A DNA stretch of 64,000 bases from Streptomyces liangshanensis (GTDB taxonomy: Bacteria > Actinomycetota > Actinomycetes > Streptomycetales > Streptomycetaceae), in contig NZ_CP050177.1 in the NCBI RefSeq assembly GCF_011694815.1, positions 6,455,501 to 6,519,500 on the forward strand, given 5' to 3'. A model generated the notes under the pieces. That model saw only the letters and a program-made list of their open reading frames with translations, was not told the DNA's origin and ran no database searches. Below, in pieces: positions 24,948 to 31,924 of this stretch (position 1 is the stretch's first letter; each line of letters opens with the position of its first letter). A program made the position numbers and the translations under genes.

Positions 24948-25762
24948 ACGACGGTTATCCGTGGGCCCAGTTCGGCGAAGGCGTCGGGTACGCGGCGGCC
25001 GCCGCCCTCGGCGTCATGCTGATCACCTTCGCCGTCGCCGTGGTCAAGGGCCTGCACCGGATCGTCGACGTCGCGTGGGGTGTCGCCTTCGCCGCCGTCG
25101 CGGTCGTCTCGTACGCCGCCTCGGCGGGGGAGGGGGACGACGCGCGGCGGCTGGCCGTGACCGTGCTGACCGTGGTCTGGGGGCTGCGGCTGGCCGCCCA
25201 CATCGCGGCGCGCGGCCGGGGCCACGGGGAGGACGAGCGCTACGCGAAGATGCTCGCCAAGGCGCCCGGCCACCGGAACCTGTACGCCCTGCGCATGGTC
25301 TATCTCCTCCAGGGTGCCCTGGTCGTCCTGGTCTCCCTGCCGGTGCAGGCCGCGCAGTACGTCCGCGGCCCGGTCGGCCCGGTCGCGTACGCGGGAGCGG
25401 TCCTCTGGCTGACCGGCCTGTTCTTCGAGGCGGTGGGGGACCACCAGCTGGCCCGCTTCAAGTCCGACCCCGCGCACCGGGGCCGGCTCATGGACCGGGG
25501 CCTGTGGAGCTGGACCCGCCACCCCAACTACTTCGGCGACTTCTGCGTCTGGTGGGGCCTGTTCCTCTTCGTCTGCGACAACCCGGCGGTGGCGGCGGCG
25601 ACGGTGGCCGCCCCGCTGGTCATGAGCTACCTCCTGATCAACGGCAGCGGCAAACGCCTCCTGGAACGCCACATGGCCGACCGCCCCGGCTACGCCGAGT
25701 ACCGCGCCAGGACAAGCGGCTTCTTCCCCCGACCTCCACGCAGGGACGCGGGGCGCGGCTGA
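24944..25762 (+). CDS. DUF1295 / steroid 5-alpha-reductase-like membrane protein (Rv0446c-like)
   Basis: 272 residues with about seven membrane helices. The C-terminal RGLWSWTRHPNYFGDFCVWWGLFLF motif is the signature of DUF1295 and related isoprenylcysteine methyltransferase/steroid-reductase folds, which bind NADPH or SAM at the membrane. Last gene of the four-gene operon; ATGA overlap with the methyltransferase. Probably reduces or otherwise finishes the modified lipid, but this is inference from gene neighbourhood only. Confidence 0.85.
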   Translation: MNDGYPWAQFGEGVGYAAAAALGVMLITFAVAVVKGLHRIVDVAWGVAFAAVAVVSYAASAGEGDDARRLAVTVLTVVWGLRLAAHIAARGRGHGEDERYAKMLAKAPGHRNLYALRMVYLLQGALVVLVSLPVQAAQYVRGPVGPVAYAGAVLWLTGLFFEAVGDHQLARFKSDPAHRGRLMDRGLWSWTRHPNYFGDFCVWWGLFLFVCDNPAVAAATVAAPLVMSYLLINGSGKRLLERHMADRPGYAEYRARTSGFFPRPPRRDAGRG

Positions 25763-25790
25763 CGCGGGCCGCGGTTGACGCGGCACCACG

Positions 25791-25832
25791 CGGAAGCGCC
25801 CGGCAGGCCTCAAGGCCGGCCGGGCGCTTCCG
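25791..25832. terminator. Bidirectional terminator
   Basis: Perfect 14-bp arms CGGAAGCGCCCGGC and complement with a 14-base loop that can itself partly pair. It sits between the convergent DUF1295 and photolyase genes. Confidence 0.8.
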
Positions 25833-25843
25833 GTTTCCGCCCG

Positions 25844-27199
25844 CTACCCCCGTGCGCGGGCGAAGCGGTCGCGGCCCTCGGCGAGGTCCACGATCGGGTC
25901 CGGGTAGGTGAGACGGGCGCGGTCCTCGGGCGGGAGGAGCCAGGGGCGGTGGATCTTGTTGCCGGGCAGCTCCGCCAGCTCCGGCAGCCAGCGGCGGACG
26001 TAGTCGCCCCCCGGGTCGAACCGGGTCGCCTGGGTCAGGGGGTTGAGGACCCGCCCCGGCCGGGTGTCCGTCCCGGTGCCGGCCGCCCACTGCCAGTTCA
26101 GCTGGTTGTTGGCGAGGTCCCCGTCCACCAGGAGGTCCAGGAAGTGGCGGGCGCCGACGCGCCAGTCCACGTACAGCGTCTTGGTGAGGAAGCTCGCGAC
26201 CAGCAGCCGCCCCCGGTTGTGCATCCAGCCCTCGTGCGCCAGTTGGCGCATCGCCGCGTCCACCACCGGGTATCCCGTGCGGCCCTCCCGCCACGCGGCG
26301 ATCTCCTCGCGGTCGGACCGCCACGCGTCGCCGCGCGGGCGGTAGTCCGACCAGGACACCTCGGGGCGGGCCGCGAGCACCTGGTGGTGGAAGTCCCGCC
26401 AGGCCAGCTGCCGTACGAACGCCTCGGCGCCCGCGCCCCCCTTCCCCCGCGCCCGGTGGACGGCCTCCACCGGGGAGAGACAGCCGAAGTGCAGGTACGG
26501 GGAGAGCCGGGACGTCGCGTCGCCCGGGAGGTCGTCGTGGCGGTCCTCGTACGACTCGATCCCGTCGGCCAGCCAGGCGGTGAGCCGCTTGCGCGCCGCC
26601 GCCTCGCCGCCCTCGGGGAGGCCGGGGGAGACGTGCTCCGCGTCCGGGCGTTCCGGCAGCGGATCGCTCGCGAGATCCGGGACCCGTACCGTCCGGGGCG
26701 CGGCGCACACCTCCCGCAGCCGGGTCTCCGACCAGCGGCGGAAGTACGGGGTGAACACCGCGAACGCGTCCCCGCCCGCCGGGGTGATCGCCCCGGGCGG
26801 CACGGCGGTCATGACGGCGTCGTGCACGTCCAGCGCGCACCCCGCCTCGCGCAGGGCCGTACGCAGCCGCTCCTCGCGCGTCGTCGCGTACCGGCTCACC
26901 CCCGCCGCGACATGGACCCGCCGGGCGCCGGACTCCCGGACCACCCGGCACACCTCGTCGACGACATCGCCCGTACGGAGGATGAGCCGGCCGCCGCGTT
27001 GACGCAGGCCCGCGTCGAGCGCGCCCAGGCAGTCGGCGAGGAACGCCAGCCGGTTGGGCGCGTCGAAGCCCGCCGCCCGTACGCCGTCGTCCCGTACGAA
27101 CAGGGGCACCACCCGCTCCGCGCCGCGCAGGGCGGCGCGGAGCACCGGTTGGTCGTGCACCCGCAGGTCGGAGGTGAACAGCACCACCGCAACACTCAT
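25844..27199 (-). CDS. phr: Deoxyribodipyrimidine photolyase
   Basis: 451 residues. N-terminal antenna-binding domain (VVLFTSDLRVHDQPVLRAAL) and C-terminal FAD domain with RTGYPVVDAAMRQLAHEGWMHNRGRL and DLANNQLNWQW, the latter carrying the Trp chain for electron transfer. It repairs UV-induced cyclobutane dimers using blue light. It starts 12 bases after the anti-sigma gene, so it is co-transcribed with sigK and rskA, which ties DNA repair to the same stress signal as the lipid-modifying operon. Confidence 0.93.
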   Translation of the reverse strand: MSVAVVLFTSDLRVHDQPVLRAALRGAERVVPLFVRDDGVRAAGFDAPNRLAFLADCLGALDAGLRQRGGRLILRTGDVVDEVCRVVRESGARRVHVAAGVSRYATTREERLRTALREAGCALDVHDAVMTAVPPGAITPAGGDAFAVFTPYFRRWSETRLREVCAAPRTVRVPDLASDPLPERPDAEHVSPGLPEGGEAAARKRLTAWLADGIESYEDRHDDLPGDATSRLSPYLHFGCLSPVEAVHRARGKGGAGAEAFVRQLAWRDFHHQVLAARPEVSWSDYRPRGDAWRSDREEIAAWREGRTGYPVVDAAMRQLAHEGWMHNRGRLLVASFLTKTLYVDWRVGARHFLDLLVDGDLANNQLNWQWAAGTGTDTRPGRVLNPLTQATRFDPGGDYVRRWLPELAELPGNKIHRPWLLPPEDRARLTYPDPIVDLAEGRDRFARARG

Positions 27200-27211
27200 G
27201 GACGTGCGTCC

Positions 27212-27985
27212 TTACGCGCTCGGGAAGGCCATCACGGCCAGGGGGTCGGTGGTGGGTGCCACCGATCCGCCGGCCGGTTCCACCGTGATCCCCATCCCGG
27301 AGGCCGATCCGACGGACCCGGCCATCAGTACCGCATCGGAGCCCGCCGACGGGTGCAACAGGCCCGCGGCGCGCATCTTTCCGCCGTCGTCGTACCAGAG
27401 CTGGTAGACCTTCCCGGCGGGGGTCTCCGGCAGCCCGGCCGCGACGAACACGGCCCGGTCCCGGTCGCGGGAGACCACGACGGTGCCGGTCGCGCCGTCC
27501 GTCAGCCTGCCCGTGGTGACCTTGGCGTCCGGCGCCGCGAGCACGGCGGCGAGCGCCGCGGACCGCTCCTGGGAGCGGTTGTCGGACGCCTCCGCCCGCT
27601 GCCGGGCGTCCCGCGCCTCCTGGTGCTGCCACACCGCGATCCCGCCGAACCCGACCGCGGCCGCCAGGCACGCGGCCAGCACGAAGCGGGACAGCGCCCG
27701 CCCCCGGGCCGCGCCGCCGCCTCCGGAGCCCCGGGTCTGGGGGGTGACCTTGGGCGGGTCCTGGCGTTCCGTGGCGATCCGCCGCAGCACCTGCTCCTTG
27801 AGCGCGGGCGGCGGGAGCACGGTCACGGCCCGGCCCAACCGGGCCGCCGTGGCGGCCAGTTCCCGTACCTCCTGGGAACACGCCGGGCAGACCTCCAGAT
27901 GCCGCTCGAAGGCGGCCTGTTCGTCGGCCTCCAGCGCGTGCAGCGCGTAGGCGCCGGTCAGCGTGTGCAGATCCGCGGTGGTCAT
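27212..27985 (-). CDS. rskA: Anti-sigma-K factor RskA-like
   Basis: 257 residues. N-terminal zinc-binding anti-sigma motif HLEVCPACSQEV (His-x3-Cys-x2-Cys), one membrane helix (FVLAACLAAAVGFGGIAVW, about residue 105) and an extracytoplasmic RskA C-terminal domain (KVYQLWYDDGGKMRAAG). In mycobacteria RskA holds SigK inactive and is removed by regulated proteolysis. The start overlaps the sigK stop (ATGA), a typical sigma/anti-sigma arrangement. Confidence 0.92.
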   Translation of the reverse strand: MTTADLHTLTGAYALHALEADEQAAFERHLEVCPACSQEVRELAATAARLGRAVTVLPPPALKEQVLRRIATERQDPPKVTPQTRGSGGGGAARGRALSRFVLAACLAAAVGFGGIAVWQHQEARDARQRAEASDNRSQERSAALAAVLAAPDAKVTTGRLTDGATGTVVVSRDRDRAVFVAAGLPETPAGKVYQLWYDDGGKMRAAGLLHPSAGSDAVLMAGSVGSASGMGITVEPAGGSVAPTTDPLAVMAFPSA

Positions 27986-28566
27986 GCGCTCACCCCCAAG
28001 CAGTCGCGCAGGCGGATCAGTCCGTCGCGCAGCCGGGTCTTGACCGTGCCCAGCGGTACGGACAGCAGCTCGGCCACCTCGCGGTAGGCGAGCCCCTGGT
28101 AGTACGCCAGCGTCACGGACTGGCGCTGGAGTTCGGTGAGGGTACGCAGACAGCGGCGCACCTGTTCGCGTTCGAGACCGGCCTCGACCTGCTCGACGAC
28201 CTCGTCGTAGGCCGGGGTCCTGTCCAGCAGCGCCGCCCGGTGCTCACGGTCGCTGGACGCCTGGGCGGAGCGCACCCGGTCGACCGCCCTGCGGTGGGCG
28301 AGGGTCATGACCCAGGTCATGGCCGAGCCCCGGGCGGGCCGGAAGCGCGGCGCGGTACGCCAGACCTCCAGCAGCACTTCCTGGGCGACCTCCTCCGACT
28401 GGGCGGGATCGCGCAGGACGGAACGCACGAGCCCGAGGACGGGCCCGCAGACCTGGTCGTACACGCGCGAGAAGGCCTCCTGGTCGCCCCGGGCGACCTG
28501 CCCCAGCAACTCCTGGAGGTCGGGCCCCGCAGAAGCGGGTCCGCCGATGTGTACGGCTTCTTTCAC
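27982..28566 (-). CDS. sigK: ECF RNA polymerase sigma factor, SigK-like
   Basis: 194 residues with sigma region 2 (AFSRVYDQVCGPVLGLVRSVLRD, WVMTLAHRRAVDRVRSAQ) and region 4 (LTELQRQSVTLAYYQGLAYREVAELLSVPLGTVKTRLRDGLIRLR). The coupled RskA-like gene and the surrounding MPT83-like, UfaA1-like and DUF1365 genes identify it as the SigK (ECF19) type. The GTG start has a GGAGG site. A copy of CAATCC-N16-CGAAT upstream suggests autoregulation. Confidence 0.92.
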   Translation of the reverse strand: MKEAVHIGGPASAGPDLQELLGQVARGDQEAFSRVYDQVCGPVLGLVRSVLRDPAQSEEVAQEVLLEVWRTAPRFRPARGSAMTWVMTLAHRRAVDRVRSAQASSDREHRAALLDRTPAYDEVVEQVEAGLEREQVRRCLRTLTELQRQSVTLAYYQGLAYREVAELLSVPLGTVKTRLRDGLIRLRDCLGVSA

Positions 28567-28608
28567 GCGGCGTCCTCCACGATGCGTCCGGGCCGGGGTT
28601 CAAGGGAG

Positions 28609-28635
28609 ATTCGGAGCCGGTGCCCCGGCGGATTG
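28609..28635 (-). promoter_or_regulatory. SigK-type autoregulatory promoter
   Basis: On the minus strand: CAATCC (28635-28630), 16 bases, CGAAT (28613-28609), 43 bases upstream of the sigK GTG. It matches the two elements at 21362-21388 and 21448-21474 exactly in both hexamer cores and in spacing. Confidence 0.75.
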
Positions 28636-28698
28636 GTCCGGGGGCAAGCTTCGCCGAATTTCCTTCCCGGTGGGACGGGGGAGGCCCGGCCGCGCCCC

Positions 28699-29541
28699 TC
28701 AGGACGCGCTTTCCTGCTCCCGCTCCACCTGCTCGTTCCACTCCCGCTTCGCCGCGCGCCACGCCTCGTCGCTCTGGCCGAGCCGCCAGTACCCCGAGAT
28801 GGACAGCCGCTCGCGCGGGATGCCCCGCTCCAGGCGCAGGTGCCGCCGCAGCTCCTTCACGAAGCCGGCCTCGCCGTGGACGAAGGCCTGCACGTCGCCG
28901 GAGGGGAACTCCAGATCCCGTACGGCCGCGACCAGCGCCTCGCCCACCGGCCGGTCCCCCCGGTGCAGCCAGCGCACCTCGACCCCGTCCGGCGTCGTGA
29001 TCTTCTGCTCCTCGCCGGGGCCCGAGACCTCCACGAAGGCGTGCACGACCGCGCCCGCCGGGACCCGCTCCAGCGACGCGGCGATCGCCGGCAGGGCGCT
29101 CTCGTCACCGGCCATCAGGTGCCAGTCCGCGGCCGCGTCCGGCGCGTACCCGCCACCGGGGCCGAGGAAGCGCATCGTCTCGCCCACCTGGGCCCGCGCC
29201 GCCCACGGCCCCGCCAGGCCCTCGTCGCCGTGCACCACGAAGTCGACGCTCAGCTCACGGGCCGCCGGGTCCCAGGCCCGGACGGTGTACGTACGCGTCG
29301 TCGGCCACTGCTCCCGCGGGAAGTCCTCCCGGATGCGCTCCATGTCGAACGGCTCCGGGTAGCTCACCCCCGCCGGGGCGAACAGCACCTTGACGTAGTG
29401 GTCGGTGAACTCGCCGATCTCCAGGCCGTCCAGCCCGTCCCCGCCCAGGACGAGGCGCACCATGTGTGGAGTGATCCACTCGGTGCGCACCACCTGCGCC
29501 TCACGGGCCTTCGGTGTCCTGCGGACGGGCTGTGCTGCCAC
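28699..29541 (-). CDS. Siderophore-interacting FAD/NADPH ferric reductase
   Basis: 280 residues, SIP family (ViuB/YqjH-like). FAD-binding segment PTTRTYTVRAWDPAARELSVDFVVH and C-terminal NADPH-side domain (HLMAGDESALPAIAASLERV, HGEAGFVKELRRHL). It reduces Fe(III)-siderophores in the cytoplasm to release iron. The GTG start follows GGGGAG. An iron-box-like palindrome 28 bases upstream suggests repression by the DtxR-family regulator DmdR1/IdeR when iron is plentiful. Confidence 0.92.
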   Translation of the reverse strand: MAAQPVRRTPKAREAQVVRTEWITPHMVRLVLGGDGLDGLEIGEFTDHYVKVLFAPAGVSYPEPFDMERIREDFPREQWPTTRTYTVRAWDPAARELSVDFVVHGDEGLAGPWAARAQVGETMRFLGPGGGYAPDAAADWHLMAGDESALPAIAASLERVPAGAVVHAFVEVSGPGEEQKITTPDGVEVRWLHRGDRPVGEALVAAVRDLEFPSGDVQAFVHGEAGFVKELRRHLRLERGIPRERLSISGYWRLGQSDEAWRAAKREWNEQVEREQESAS

Positions 29542-29568
29542 GGCGGTCTCCCCAACTCTTCGTGCTGC

Positions 29569-29587
29569 TTAGGCTTACCTAAGCTAA
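29569..29587 (-). promoter_or_regulatory. Iron box (DmdR1/IdeR-type operator)
   Basis: Minus-strand TTAGCTTAGGTAAGCCTAA matches the 19-bp consensus TTAGGTTAGGCTAACCTAA at 15 positions. It lies directly upstream of the siderophore-interacting protein gene, where iron-dependent repression is expected. Confidence 0.8.
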
Positions 29588-29591
29588 CACC

Positions 29592-30512
29592 TCATCGTTC
29601 GAGCGCGAGGAGCAGGCGCCGCAGCGCGCCGCCCAGCCCCCACCGCTCCGCCAGCTCCTCCAGCGCCTCGGGGTGCAGCGGCTCGGAGGGCAGCGCCGGG
29701 TCGAAGTCCGGCAGGGGCACGTCCCGCGCGACCCGCACCACCGTCGGCGCCACCGCCACGTAGTCCCTGGCCTCGTCCAGCCGCTTGCGCTGCGACGGGG
29801 TGAGCTTCGACCGGGGGTCGTCGACGGCCGCCATGATCCCCGCCAGGTCCCCGTACGCGTCGATCAGCTTCGCCGCCGTCTTCTCGCCGATGCCCGGCAC
29901 GCCCGGCAGCCCGTCGCTCGGGTCGCCGCGCAGGAGGGCGAGGTCCACATAACCCGCCCCGTCCACCCCGTACTTCTCCCGCAGCGCCGCCTCGTCCGTG
30001 AGATGCAGCGAACCGACGCCCTTCAGCGGATACAGCACCCGGACGCCCCGGGCGTCGTCGATCAGCTGGTAGAGGTCGCGGTCGCCCGTGACGATGTCCA
30101 CGGGCCCCGCGGCCGCCGTCGCGAGCGTGCCGATCACGTCGTCCGCCTCGTACCCCGCCACGCCCACCCGGGCGATGCCCAGCGCGTCGAGCACCTCCTC
30201 GATCACCGGGACCTGCGGGGCCAGGGTGTCGGGGGTCTCCTCCTCGTCCGGCCCCTCCGCGTGCGCCTCGGCCACGCGGTGCGCCTTGTACGAGGGGATG
30301 AGGTCCACCCGCCACTGGGGCCGCCAGTCCGCGTCCATGCAGGCCACCAGGTCGTCCGGATGGTGGTCCTGGACCAGCCGGGCGATGAAGTCCAGCAGCC
30401 CCTTCACCGCGTTGACCGGCGTGCCGTCCGGGGCCCGCACGGAGTCCGGGACCCCGAAGTAGGCGCGGAAGTAGAGGGAGGCGGTGTCGAGGAGCATCAG
30501 GCGTCGCGTCAC
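29592..30512 (-). CDS. 5'-3' exonuclease (PolA-type, free-standing)
   Basis: 306 residues. Free-standing 5'-3' exonuclease/flap-endonuclease domain: MLLDTASLYFRAYFGVPDS, GYEADDVIGTLA, TGDRDLYQLI with acidic metal ligands, and the helix-hairpin-helix GVPGIGEKTAAKLI. Such proteins process flaps or RNA primers in addition to PolA. The GTG at 30512 is preferred because it begins four codons before the first conserved motif; an ATG lies eight codons upstream. The 3' end comes within five bases of the iron box of the next gene. Confidence 0.88.
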   Translation of the reverse strand: MTRRLMLLDTASLYFRAYFGVPDSVRAPDGTPVNAVKGLLDFIARLVQDHHPDDLVACMDADWRPQWRVDLIPSYKAHRVAEAHAEGPDEEETPDTLAPQVPVIEEVLDALGIARVGVAGYEADDVIGTLATAAAGPVDIVTGDRDLYQLIDDARGVRVLYPLKGVGSLHLTDEAALREKYGVDGAGYVDLALLRGDPSDGLPGVPGIGEKTAAKLIDAYGDLAGIMAAVDDPRSKLTPSQRKRLDEARDYVAVAPTVVRVARDVPLPDFDPALPSEPLHPEALEELAERWGLGGALRRLLLALER

Positions 30513-30604
30513 GCCCCCGATGATGCCGCACGGCACTGACAGGGACGCTCACGCGGGGCCCTCGCGACCACGGACGGTCACCACCCGCGGGTATGACCTG
30601 GATC

Positions 30605-30622
30605 ACCAACCGTTTGGTCGGT
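30605..30622. promoter_or_regulatory. Imperfect palindrome upstream of osmoprotectant ABC operon
   Basis: ACCAACCGTTTGGTCGGT: seven-base arms ACCAACC and GGTCGGT differ from perfect symmetry at one pair. It lies about 140 bases upstream of the ABC ATPase start in an otherwise non-coding 250-base gap. Candidate operator only. Confidence 0.35.
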
Positions 30623-30763
30623 GGGCGCTCGGGCAGGCGCGGCCCCGGAGCGGACCCGGCCCCGCCGACCGGCGGGACCCGGACGACACGGGCCGAACCC
30701 GTCCCGCTCCACGGTCCGCCGCGGGGGCGCCGGGCCGTTCTTCGCACGACCCGAGAGGTGCAT

Positions 30764-31924
30764 GTGAGCAGGCTCCAGGCGGAACACCTGTACAAGGTGT
30801 TCGGCAGACGACCGGACGACGCCGTAGCCCGGCTCGAAAGCGGCACGGACCGTGACGCGCTTCGCGCCGAGGGCACGACCGCGGCGGTGATCGACGCCTC
30901 GTTCTCGGTCGAGCCCGGCCAGATCTTCGTGGTGATGGGACTGTCCGGATCGGGCAAGTCCACGCTGCTGCGGATGCTCAACGGGCTGCTGGAACCGACC
31001 TCGGGACGCGTGCTCTTCGACGGCCAGGACCTCACCGCCCTGAGCCCGCGGGAACTGCGCCGCGTCCGCTCCTCCAGGATCAGCATGGTGTTCCAGCACT
31101 TCGCCCTCTTCCCCCACCGCAGCGTGCTGGAGAACGCCGGTTACGGACTCGAGGTCCAGGGAGTGCCCCGCGCGGAGCGCGACAAACGCGCGGCCGGGGC
31201 ACTGGAGATGACCGGCCTGAGCGGCTGGGAGAAGTCCTGGCCCGACGAGCTGTCCGGCGGCATGCAGCAGCGCGTGGGACTCGCCCGCGCGCTCGCCACG
31301 GACGCCGACCTGCTGCTGATGGACGAGTCGTTCAGCGCGCTCGACCCGCTGATCCGCCGCGACATGCAGGACCAGCTGCTGGAACTCCAGAAGCGCCTGA
31401 AGAAGACCATCGTGTTCATCACCCACGACCTCAACGAGGCCATGCGCCTCGGCGACCGGATCGCCGTGATGCGCGACGGCGGGATCGTCCAGGTCGGCAC
31501 CGCCGAGGACATCCTCGTCAGCCCCGCCGACGACTACGTCGCCTCCTTCACCCAGGACGTCGACCGCTCCCGGGTGCTCACCGCCGGCGCGATCATGGCC
31601 GCTCCCGCGACGGTCCTCGGGACCCGTACCGACGGCGGCGCGGTGCTCCGTACCGCCGCGGACGTCCTCGCCGCCGCGCCCGCCCGGGTCCGGGAGGACA
31701 CGCCGGTCATCGAGCTGTTCACCCCCTGCTCGCTCAGCGGGACGCCGGTCGCCGTCACCGGCGCCGACGGCGCCCTCGTCGGAGTCGTCCCGCGCGCCCG
31801 GCTGCTCGCCGTCCTCGGCGAGCCCATGACACCCACGGGAACGACACCCACGGGAACGGCACCCGCCGGAGCCGCGGACCGGCCGGTCCCGGTCCCCGGG
31901 GCCGAGGCGGTGTCCCATGCCTAG
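30764..31924 (+). CDS. proV: Glycine betaine/proline ABC transporter ATPase
   Basis: 386 residues. Walker A GLSGSGKST, Q-loop FQHFALFPHRSVLENAGYG, signature LSGGMQQRVGLARALA and Walker B LLLMDESFSALDP (catalytic Glu kept), with a degenerate CBS-like C-terminal region that in OpuA/ProV senses ionic strength. It powers uptake of osmoprotectants such as glycine betaine. The GTG start at 30764 follows GAGAGG; an upstream extension lacks conserved sequence. The last 30 residues contain TPTGT repeats. It overlaps the next gene by eight bases. Confidence 0.9.
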   Translation: MSRLQAEHLYKVFGRRPDDAVARLESGTDRDALRAEGTTAAVIDASFSVEPGQIFVVMGLSGSGKSTLLRMLNGLLEPTSGRVLFDGQDLTALSPRELRRVRSSRISMVFQHFALFPHRSVLENAGYGLEVQGVPRAERDKRAAGALEMTGLSGWEKSWPDELSGGMQQRVGLARALATDADLLLMDESFSALDPLIRRDMQDQLLELQKRLKKTIVFITHDLNEAMRLGDRIAVMRDGGIVQVGTAEDILVSPADDYVASFTQDVDRSRVLTAGAIMAAPATVLGTRTDGGAVLRTAADVLAAAPARVREDTPVIELFTPCSLSGTPVAVTGADGALVGVVPRARLLAVLGEPMTPTGTTPTGTAPAGAADRPVPVPGAEAVSHA

